Assembly: GCA_910587665.1 (NCBI GenBank)
Contig: CAJUMZ010000007.1
Location: forward strand, 1-64,000
Direction of reading: 5' to 3'
DNA: 64,000 bases
Source of the DNA: an uncultured Muribaculum sp.
GTDB taxonomy: Bacteria; Bacteroidota; Bacteroidia; Bacteroidales; Muribaculaceae
Positions 36,141-43,057 of this stretch are shown piece after piece. The notes under the pieces were generated by a model. The model did not search any database, was not told the origin of the DNA, and was given only the letters and a program-made list of their open reading frames with translations. Position numbers and translations under genes: made by a program. Each line of letters begins with the position of its first letter. Position 1 is the first letter of the stretch.

Positions 36141-36329
36141 TCCGGAGGACACTTCCGACAAATAGCCGGAGGCGGAGCGTAGCGACTCCTCCGGACAAGG
36201 GGCGTTTCCCGATTTTGTATCTGAAAGATACTTCTTGACAATTCTTTCAGAATCAAATAGCTTGTTTCTCCATTTTCCGGAGGAGTCGCTACGCTCCACC
36301 CCCGGCTATTTATTGATCAATCCTCCGGA
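36141..36329. repeat. Inverted-repeat element, copy B
   Basis: Arms 36141-36194 and 36277-36329 match copies A and C. In the arm core this copy has GCGTAGC on the left and GCTACGC on the right where A and C have GCGAAGC and GCTTCGC, so a base pair changed on both sides together. The region 36330-36490 beyond it holds more GC-rich repeat fragments and no gene. Confidence 0.8.
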
Positions 36330-36536
36330 TTGCCATACCCCGTGCGACCGGAAGGTCGACAGACTCGAATGGATACCCAATCAGAAAATATAGCTATATG
36401 ATAGCAGATTCCCCGGAGGGGATAAATATGGTTAACCGCGGGTAACCCCGGAGGTGGCACCCGTGGACAGCAAGCACTCCACACACCTCAACCCCGGAGG
36501 CGGTTGCATACACCAGCATACGTATCTCCGCCAAAA

Positions 36537-36568
36537 TTTGCATCGCGCTCGGCTTATCCGTATCTTTG
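36537..36568 (+). promoter_or_regulatory. Promoter of the TPR/HTH regulator gene
   Basis: TTTG at 36537-36540 and TATCTTTG at 36561-36568 with a 20-bp spacer. The stretch GGCTTATCCGTATCTTTGTAT resembles the menB promoter (GACTTATGCGTATCTTTGTAT), so this promoter sequence type is repeated in the genome. Confidence 0.75.
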
Positions 36569-36581
36569 TATCCGCATTGAT

Positions 36582-38316
36582 ATGAGATACTCCTTTTTGA
36601 TATTTATAACGATGCTGATTGCGGGCGCGGCGGGATGCTCGCCCGACCGTGCTGCCCGCGATCTCCTTGACCGCGCCGACTCCCTTATGGAGAGCCGACC
36701 CGACTCCGCGCTTGCCCTGCTCGACTCGATCGACGCCGGGGCGATCAGCGACCGGTCAACCCGCGCCCGCTATGCCCTGCTCATGTCGCAGGCTCTCGAC
36801 AAAAACTATATCGACGTCACCTCCGACTCCCTGATCTCAATCGCCACCCGCTATTATGCCGACGTCGACAACTCCCCGGAGCTAATGAAATCACTATTTT
36901 ATCAAGCCACCGTATATTACAATGACGGAAGTTACGACCACGCCGCCGTAGACGCCACCCACGCCTACGAAATTGCAGTCAAACTAAATGACCATTTCTG
37001 GACAGGCAAAACCGCAACTCTCATCGCCGACATATTCAATCTTACCTACAACTACGACGAATCACTCAAATTCAGAAAAGTTGCCGTTGACGCATACGCA
37101 AAGACTAATAAAGAAAGCCTCCACAGATGGACACTCCTTGGTCTATCCATGGACTACATAAACATTAGAGATCACGAAAAAGCATTCTCAATTATCGATT
37201 CATTACAAAAATTAGATAAACACACAGTAACCGATTCAGCATTTACCGATAACTTGATTAGGACTTGTTTTGAATATAATTTAGAAAATAGAGACTACCA
37301 AACTGCCAAAACATATTTCAATAAACTGAAAAATTACAATTTTCAGGAACTTTCAGCAATAGATTATGGAAACATAGGGTATGTCGAAGCAAATCTCGGG
37401 AACTCAATGCTCGCCAAACAATATATTGATTCGGCCCGCAAATATTCAAAACAAGATGATGCAAAAGACTTATTTGCAATTGATATCGCCAATTGGGAAT
37501 ATCTAAAATCAAATGGCACTAAATATGACATCATTGATTATTCTGAAAAAATTATGCACACTCAAAATGCCATTGTGAAAAAAAACGCTTGGTCAGTCGG
37601 CATTAGGAGCCCAACGAAATTTCTATAACATGGAGTCGATTGATGCCATCAAAAAAAGCGATCGCATACGCAACTATGCAATCGCCGGTGGTATCGCAGC
37701 AATCCTGATAATCGCAACACTTATAGTATTTTTTAGGATGAAGATCCAACTCAAAAATAATGCTATAGAGCTAAAGATGAATCAAGTATCACTTCTTGCT
37801 ACAGAGATAAGCCAATGGAAATCGGAATACACATCACTTAAAAATCATCTTGATGACATAAATACACAGATCTCGCATCAAAATACAATGGAGCAAGAAA
37901 CTAAACTACGAAATCTTATAGACCGATTACTTTCCGGCAGGTTTAGCTCTATCAATCAAATTCTTGACGAATATTACGAAAACTCGGATTCACCGGCATC
38001 AAAAACGAGCATGTATAATAGGGTAGAGAAAGAATTGAAAAGCCTTTCATCAGCTAAAAGCATGAGTGAAATTGAAAGTCTCGTAAACGATGCCCTAAAT
38101 GGCATAATGACCAAATTCCGTAACGAGTTTCCAAATTTAAACCATGAATACTCAATTCTCTTCATGCTTAATTGCGTGGGATTTTCCCAAAAAGCAATAA
38201 GTCTCTTAATGGGAATAAAGCTGAAATCAATATATACCAGAAGAGCACGACTTAAAGAACGTATTTTAAATTCCGAAGCTCCGAATAAGAAAAAATTTCT
38301 CGAAAAATTGTCATAA
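36582..38316 (+). pseudogene. TPR-transmembrane-HTH regulator, split by an A8 run
   Basis: Two frames together form one typical Bacteroidetes protein of about 577 residues. The first (36582-37628) encodes a lipoprotein-like signal (AGAAGCSPD) and TPR-like helices. The second (frame of 37630-38316) encodes a transmembrane helix (YAIAGGIAAILIIATLIVFF), a coiled coil and a C-terminal helix-turn-helix (NCVGFSQKAISLLMGIKLKSIYTRRARLK). Removing one A from the run of eight at 37578-37585 gives a continuous reading, VKKTLGQSALGAQRNFYNMES. Such proteins are thought to be membrane-anchored transcription regulators. It stands just before the peptide operon and is its best local regulator candidate. Composition shifts sharply: 67% GC at 36661-36720 against 30% at 37201-37260 by my count. 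Frameshift may be slippage, phase switching, decay or sequence error. Confidence 0.8.
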
Positions 38317-38474
38317 TGGTGCGCACTACAACTACTACCTTATAAAAGCCTCATAAATGATAAAACTTATCAAACTCAATTACATCAGTTGACAAATTAG
38401 ACTTACAGGACAGAATATATCACTGAAATTCAATCGCTTACACACAAAATCCCCACACCAAGCCCCAAACTTGT

Positions 38475-38618
38475 TGATTTTCAAAGGATTGCACGGTGAA
38501 GAAAAATCAAATTTTCTTCACCGTACAACATACTAATATCCAGCTTCTTACAGTTAGCTTTGAAGAAAAATTAATTGCAAAATTTTTCTTTAAAAAGACA
38601 ATTTCAATACTAATTTTG
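38475..38618 (+). promoter_or_regulatory. Promoter region of the peptide operon with shared motif array
   Basis: TGATTTTCAA (38475-38484), a near-perfect inverted repeat at 38493-38505/38512-38524 (13 bp arms containing GGTGAAGAAAA), a second TTTGAAGAAA box at 38559 within a 10-bp inverted repeat (38563-38572/38581-38590), and -7 TAATTTTG at 38611-38618. Motif spacing (20, 64 and 52 bp) is identical to the serpin promoter and its copy at 45906-46049. The rest of 38317-38474 is AT-rich with nothing recognised. Confidence 0.75.
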
Positions 38619-38643
38619 CAAAAAGAATCAAGAACCAAGCATT

Positions 38644-39024
38644 ATGAAACATTATTATTTAACTTTTTTATCGCTACTCAGTATTATACTATGCATGCCC
38701 GTCAATATCGCAGCGCAACAAAAGTCAGAAAACCCAAAGGGAGAGAAAGTTTATTTAAGACCAAGCTCAGCTCAAAATAAAAACCGACCGCGTATGCCTG
38801 CAATGATAACTGTTGACTGCTGGTACGCCGAAGGAGAGCTGTACATTGAGTTCCGCGAGCCGGAAGGCGAGTGCGACATCACAGTGACTGATACCGCAAC
38901 CGGATTCACCATGACCGATAGCTTCGATTCTGCCGTGCCCTATACATTATATATAGGGACTCCTGCAAGTGCCATAATCACACTCACCACCGACGAGGGT
39001 AACACCTACATCGGCGAGATCTAA
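38644..39024 (+). CDS. Secreted DUF3244-like protein
   Basis: A 126-residue exported protein with signal peptide MKHYYLTFLSLLSIILCMPVNIAAQ. A single beta-sandwich domain follows (from about 50, DCWYAEGELYIEFREPEGEC, ending TTDEGNTYIGEI). It resembles the DUF3244 family, small periplasmic or secreted Bacteroidales proteins of unknown role. It is the first gene after the shared-motif promoter and precedes the precursor gene by 89 bp. A role as a periplasmic partner or immunity factor of the peptide is conceivable but unproven. The first 150 bases are clearly more AT-rich than the rest. Confidence 0.7.
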   Translation: MKHYYLTFLSLLSIILCMPVNIAAQQKSENPKGEKVYLRPSSAQNKNRPRMPAMITVDCWYAEGELYIEFREPEGECDITVTDTATGFTMTDSFDSAVPYTLYIGTPASAIITLTTDEGNTYIGEI

Positions 39025-39064
39025 TAAATCAACCAAAATCGCACTTAAAACAAAAAAAACTAAA

Positions 39065-39084
39065 ATTCTTTTGCGCAAAAGAAT
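39065..39084. promoter_or_regulatory. Perfect 20-bp palindrome at the precursor promoter
   Basis: ATTCTTTTGCGCAAAAGAAT is an uninterrupted palindrome with no loop, so it reads as a DNA-binding site for a dimer rather than a hairpin. It contains the -33 TTTTG of the promoter at 39069-39101. Confidence 0.6.
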
Positions 39085-39101
39085 AATATTTACTAACTTT
39101 A
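39069..39101 (+). promoter_or_regulatory. Candidate internal promoter of the peptide precursor gene
   Basis: TTTTG at 39069-39073 and TAACTTTA at 39094-39101 are 20 bp apart; the last base departs from the TAnnTTTG consensus. It is 12 bp before the precursor start and overlaps the palindrome. Confidence 0.5.
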
Positions 39102-39113
39102 AAAAATAATTAG

Positions 39114-39356
39114 ATGACTAAGTACAAAATGACTGTATTTTCAGAAATACCGGTCCATCCTATCACATTGGATGAAGTAAAAGGAGGTCTTGCCAATCCT
39201 CTTGGGGATTGTACAGGCGGAAGTTGTTATTGCAATTATAAAGATTGCAATTTAAAGATTGAATGCGGTAGCAAACAATGTGACACAGTCGCCGCGCCAT
39301 GTACCTCTCTCGGTTGCTCCACTAAAGGATGCGTCCTCTGCCACCTCGCTTCGTAA
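39114..39356 (+). CDS. Cysteine-rich peptide precursor with double-glycine leader
   Basis: An 80-residue precursor. The leader of 25 residues ends in the double-glycine site TLDEVKGG (Gly24-Gly25), the signal cut by C39 peptidase exporters. The 55-residue core starts LANPLGDC and holds ten cysteines (GSCYCN, KDC, IEC, KQC, APC, LGC, KGC, VLCH), none in the leader. It lies 54 bp before a radical SAM/SPASM maturase and in the same operon as a C39 ABC exporter, so it is very probably a ribosomally made, modified peptide with cysteine-based crosslinks (thioethers, as in sactipeptides or ranthipeptides). It fits the general type of GG-leader Bacteroidales radical SAM targets. The mature structure and activity are unknown. 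Lanthipeptide is unlikely, as no LanB/LanM is present. Confidence 0.85.
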   Translation: MTKYKMTVFSEIPVHPITLDEVKGGLANPLGDCTGGSCYCNYKDCNLKIECGSKQCDTVAAPCTSLGCSTKGCVLCHLAS

Positions 39357-39362
39357 CACATT

Positions 39363-39393
39363 ACCGGAGGAAGAGCAATGCTTTTCCTCCGGT
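39363..39393 (+). terminator. Strong hairpin between precursor and maturase (likely attenuator)
   Basis: ACCGGAGGAAGAGC-AAT-GCTTTTCCTCCGGT forms a continuous 14-bp stem with one G-T pair and a 3-nt loop, 6 bp after the precursor stop. It is followed by TTTAAAATTCTTT, a weak T-tract, so it probably terminates only part of transcription and protects the precursor message. Confidence 0.7.
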
Positions 39394-39410
39394 TTAAAAT
39401 TCTTTGAATT

Positions 39411-40694
39411 ATGCTTAAAACATCAATATACAATCATCTATTTAAGCGGGGTTCTCACTGTTATCTTTTTAACAGCAAGAACTCTTTCTTTGCTGAAATC
39501 CCGGCTGAATTGTTTGACATCCTAAAAAGCAATGATTTCAACGGGTTAGACAATGATGATATCACAGATTTGACAGCTAAAGAAATCATTGTGAATTCAG
39601 ATTCACAGTATGACTTCTATAATGAAGAAAAATTAAGACACATCTCGTCGCTCTGCGACAGGGACACACTCACTCTCGTATTAGTACCAAGCACAGCCTG
39701 CAATTTCGCTTGTCCATACTGCTTTGAAGAGAAGAAGCACCCTAAAATCGCCGATAAAAAATTTGACGAGGATTTAATAAAATTTATCAACGACCATACT
39801 GCAGCGAAACAATTATCAATCACATGGTATGGCGGCGAACCTTTGCTCGCCTTTGATAGGATAAAAGAAATTTATCATAAAATCGTGAGCGAGACCAAAC
39901 TAAAGATAACCGGTCACAGCATCGTAACCAATGGATATCTTATTAATGATGATACAATCTCGTTTTTCAAAGATAGCGAGCTAAACCATATCCAGATTAC
40001 CCTGGATGGTTGCAGAGAAAACCATAACCGTACCCGATTTTTAAAGCATGACAAATCAGGGACATATGATATTATCCTAAAAAATATAATCAGGGTAGCG
40101 AAAGAGCTACCATCTGCCTCTGTCGGGGTACGTGTAAACATCAATAAAGAGAACTCCGATGATTTCATTGCTATTCACAAATACTTCGAGGATCAGAAAC
40201 TACCTAATTTATATGTGTATCCGGGATTGATCGAAGAGCCTACTCCCGAGGGCAACTCATATTGCAGCCGATGCATCACAGGTGAAGATACCGGCATCTT
40301 TTACAACAGCCTCAAAGAAAAAGGATGCAGTTTCAGGACCTATCCCAACTATTCATCCAAGGGATGTATGATCAACCGTCTGAATTCCTATATCATCGGA
40401 CCGGATGGCGAGATCTATAAATGCTGGGAAGATGTCAGCAATGAGGATAAGATAATCGGCTATATCACGGAAAAAGAGTTTAAAAACAAGACTTTGTTTT
40501 ACCGTTATCTTAATGACACGTCGGCTTTTTCCGATGAAAAATGCAAGGATTGCAAGCTGTTTCCGATATGCAGCGGAGGCTGCGGTCAGCAACGCTACAA
40601 GAATATGTACGAAAACGGGCGTTTCAACGTGTGCCATGAGTATCAAAACATGGAACATCTCGAGACTGCGCTAATCAATTCAATCACTAAATAA
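39411..40694 (+). CDS. Radical SAM/SPASM peptide maturase
   Basis: A 427-residue enzyme. The first 80 residues could be a precursor-binding region. The radical SAM cluster motif is TACNFACPYCF (Cys97, Cys101, Cys104), with TWYGGEPLL as the SAM-binding GGE motif. A C-terminal SPASM domain for extra Fe-S clusters has cysteines in SYCSRC, KGCMINRLNSYIIGPDGEIYKCW and EKCKDCKLFPICSGGCGQQ. Such enzymes form carbon-centred radicals on peptides to make thioether or C-C links. Placement right after a Cys-rich GG-leader precursor makes thioether formation the leading guess. The 5' half is more AT-rich than the 3' half. Confidence 0.92.
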   Translation: MLKTSIYNHLFKRGSHCYLFNSKNSFFAEIPAELFDILKSNDFNGLDNDDITDLTAKEIIVNSDSQYDFYNEEKLRHISSLCDRDTLTLVLVPSTACNFACPYCFEEKKHPKIADKKFDEDLIKFINDHTAAKQLSITWYGGEPLLAFDRIKEIYHKIVSETKLKITGHSIVTNGYLINDDTISFFKDSELNHIQITLDGCRENHNRTRFLKHDKSGTYDIILKNIIRVAKELPSASVGVRVNINKENSDDFIAIHKYFEDQKLPNLYVYPGLIEEPTPEGNSYCSRCITGEDTGIFYNSLKEKGCSFRTYPNYSSKGCMINRLNSYIIGPDGEIYKCWEDVSNEDKIIGYITEKEFKNKTLFYRYLNDTSAFSDEKCKDCKLFPICSGGCGQQRYKNMYENGRFNVCHEYQNMEHLETALINSITK

Positions 40695-40703
40695 TCAATT
40701 GTT

Positions 40704-43043
40704 ATGAGAAATTTGCTATGTTGCTTAATCTGTCTGTTATTGGGAGTGTATGCCGCTGCGGCGCGTAATCTTACCGGAAGGGTGATCTCGGCGGAAAGCG
40801 GTGAGCCGCTCGCCTTTGCCAATGTGACGGCACTCTGCGTCGCCGACTCCTCGCTTATGGGCGGAAGCGTCAGCGATGAAAAAGGAGCATTTGCCATCGC
40901 CCTTCAGGATAACGACAACCGACCGATGTTCCTGCGCGTCACCTACGTCGGCTACAACACTGCCGACAAGCCGGTAGATGCGTCGACGGCAATAGGCGAC
41001 ATAGCGATGACCCCGTCAAGCAACGAGCTTGGCGAGGTGACGGTGACCGCCCCGAAACCGTCGACCACTCTCACCGGCACCGGACTGCTGACCAACGTAG
41101 CCAACACCACGCTCAGCACCATGGGCTCGGCTAAAGAGATGCTCCGCTTTATCCCGCTCCTCGTCAATGTGGGCGATAACTGGACAGTGCTCACCAAGGG
41201 TACGCCGGTATTTTACATCAATGGCAGGCTGATGCGCGAAAAGAGCGAGCTTGAGACAATACGCTCCGCCGACATAGTGAGCGTCGAGGTAATCACCGAT
41301 CCCGGCGCGCAGTACCCGCCCAACACCCCCGCCGTGGTAAAAATCAAGACGCGCCGCCCTCAGGGGGAGGGACTGAGCGGCATGCTCTCCGCAAGTGGCG
41401 GACATGCCGACAAACCGCTCTTCATCAGTAATGTCAACCTGAATTTCCGCCACAAGCGGCTTGACGTGTTTGTCTACGGGCATTACAACATCCACCCGCA
41501 GCGGCGGGAAGTAAGCAGCATCACCGCGCTTGACACTCGCCCGGCAGTCGAGCTAAGCCAATACACGCGGAGCGAGACTAAAAGCAGCGGCACGTATATC
41601 AGGGCAGGCGCAAGCTACACAATAGATGAAAACAACTCTTTCGGAGCAAGCTACTATATCACCGGAGCACTGAGAGACAAGACCATATCTTCCGGTTGGC
41701 AAGACGCCACCATAGGGGGAATCAACGAGGAGAGGATTATCACCGACAATCTTACCAAAGGGAAATTTTCACCCTATCAGGCGGTCAATGCCTACTACAT
41801 AGGCGAAATCGGCAAAACGACGGTCAACCTCAATGCCGACTATTTCAACAATAACACCAAATCTGACGATATCATAAAAGAGACATCGCAATCCTTTGCC
41901 TCGGAAGTGACCTCGACGAGCCGAAGCACTACCGACGGAGTATCGGCAAAACTTATCATGAGCAACAGCCTATGGGGCGGCACTCTGGAATATGGCGCAC
42001 AATACTTCTTTGCCAACAGCCGGTCAACCTACCTCGAGACACAGACCGCAACGAGCGATTACAACAGCAAGATACGCGAGCAGAGCATCGCACCATATAT
42101 CGAGTATTCGCGCGAGTTTCCGTTCGGGCGCATCATCGCCGGGCTCAGATATGAACACACCGGTCAGACCTACTATGAAAACGGCATAAAAAAGGAGAGC
42201 CTGAGCCGAGGCTATGACAACCTGTATCCCGCACTGTCATGGGCAAAACAGTTCGGGCAGGTGCAGATGCAGTTCAACTACCGGTCATATTCCAATCATG
42301 CCCCGTATTCCGAATACAGTGACGAGATCCAATACGTGAACCGCTTTCAGCGAAACGCCGGCAATCCCGACCTGAGGCAATCGCAGAATCACACGCTATC
42401 CCTCATGGGAATGTGGAAATTCCTTATAATCGGCGCGAGCTACATCAACACCAAAGGTCAAATGTTGACTCAATCATATATCGACCCCGACAATCCATCG
42501 GTGGAGATCTTTAAGACAGTCAATGCTCGCGAAAGAGACCAGACCGCAAGGATAAGTATTACGGCGCGACCTCAGTTTGGATGCTATCAACCGCAACTGT
42601 CGCTGTCATATAGTCAACCCTGGTACTCCATGCAGCTCGGCGACCAAAAGCTTTCATTCAACAAGCCGACATTCGGCGTCTTCTTTTACAATGTCGTTGA
42701 GCTACCGAAAGACTGGATGATAATATTGCAGATGCAGTACTCCACCAAGGGCGACAACGCATCCTCACGTATGTTGCGCGCCGGCTTTGATGTCACCGGC
42801 GTGGTCTACAAGTGGCTGTTCAACCGCCGGGTACAGCTTTCGCTTATCGCCAACGACATATTCCACACGTCGAAAAGCGGATATTTTACATATTACGGCG
42901 CAAGCACAAGGACTTCATGGGTCACTTCCGATTCACGCTCGGTATGGCTCGGGGTGACATACACGTTTAACGCCACCCGCAGCAAATACCGTGGCAACAG
43001 CTCCCTCGGCGACGAAGAAAGCCGCATCAGGGGCGGCAAATAA
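40704..43043 (+). CDS. Outer-membrane beta-barrel protein of the peptide operon
   Basis: A 779-residue paralogue of the product at 33574. It has a signal peptide (MRNLLCCLICLLLGVYAAAA), a carboxypeptidase-regulatory-like domain (GRVISAESGEPLAFANVTA), a plug-like domain (TPVFYINGRLMREKSELE, VEVITDPGAQYPPNTP) and a barrel ending near YTFNATRSKY, followed by a short polar tail (GNSSLGDEESRIRGGK). It begins 9 bp after the maturase and ends 14 bp before the exporter gene, so it is part of the peptide system. It may carry the peptide across the outer membrane, or serve as its receptor or immunity factor. Direction of transport cannot be told. It is much more GC-rich than the precursor and maturase start. 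Confidence 0.88.
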   Translation: MRNLLCCLICLLLGVYAAAARNLTGRVISAESGEPLAFANVTALCVADSSLMGGSVSDEKGAFAIALQDNDNRPMFLRVTYVGYNTADKPVDASTAIGDIAMTPSSNELGEVTVTAPKPSTTLTGTGLLTNVANTTLSTMGSAKEMLRFIPLLVNVGDNWTVLTKGTPVFYINGRLMREKSELETIRSADIVSVEVITDPGAQYPPNTPAVVKIKTRRPQGEGLSGMLSASGGHADKPLFISNVNLNFRHKRLDVFVYGHYNIHPQRREVSSITALDTRPAVELSQYTRSETKSSGTYIRAGASYTIDENNSFGASYYITGALRDKTISSGWQDATIGGINEERIITDNLTKGKFSPYQAVNAYYIGEIGKTTVNLNADYFNNNTKSDDIIKETSQSFASEVTSTSRSTTDGVSAKLIMSNSLWGGTLEYGAQYFFANSRSTYLETQTATSDYNSKIREQSIAPYIEYSREFPFGRIIAGLRYEHTGQTYYENGIKKESLSRGYDNLYPALSWAKQFGQVQMQFNYRSYSNHAPYSEYSDEIQYVNRFQRNAGNPDLRQSQNHTLSLMGMWKFLIIGASYINTKGQMLTQSYIDPDNPSVEIFKTVNARERDQTARISITARPQFGCYQPQLSLSYSQPWYSMQLGDQKLSFNKPTFGVFFYNVVELPKDWMIILQMQYSTKGDNASSRMLRAGFDVTGVVYKWLFNRRVQLSLIANDIFHTSKSGYFTYYGASTRTSWVTSDSRSVWLGVTYTFNATRSKYRGNSSLGDEESRIRGGK

Positions 43044-43057
43044 GCTAACAGTCAGCC

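Noticed and set aside
35944..36234. CRISPR-like appearance of the tandem 97-bp repeats
   Set aside because: The units are contiguous with no unique spacers, are too long for CRISPR repeats, and no cas genes are nearby.
38496..38780. 94-residue ORF overlapping the DUF3244 gene start
   Set aside because: It runs through the promoter inverted repeats and is out of frame with the signal-peptide gene that follows the -7 box.
39114..39356. Precursor as a lanthipeptide or a metallothionein
   Set aside because: No LanB, LanM or LanC gene is present. The double-glycine leader and adjacent radical SAM enzyme and C39 exporter fit a modified peptide better than a metal-binding protein.
39259..39525. 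88-residue ORF bridging precursor and maturase
   Set aside because: Out-of-frame shadow of both genes across the hairpin, without features of its own.
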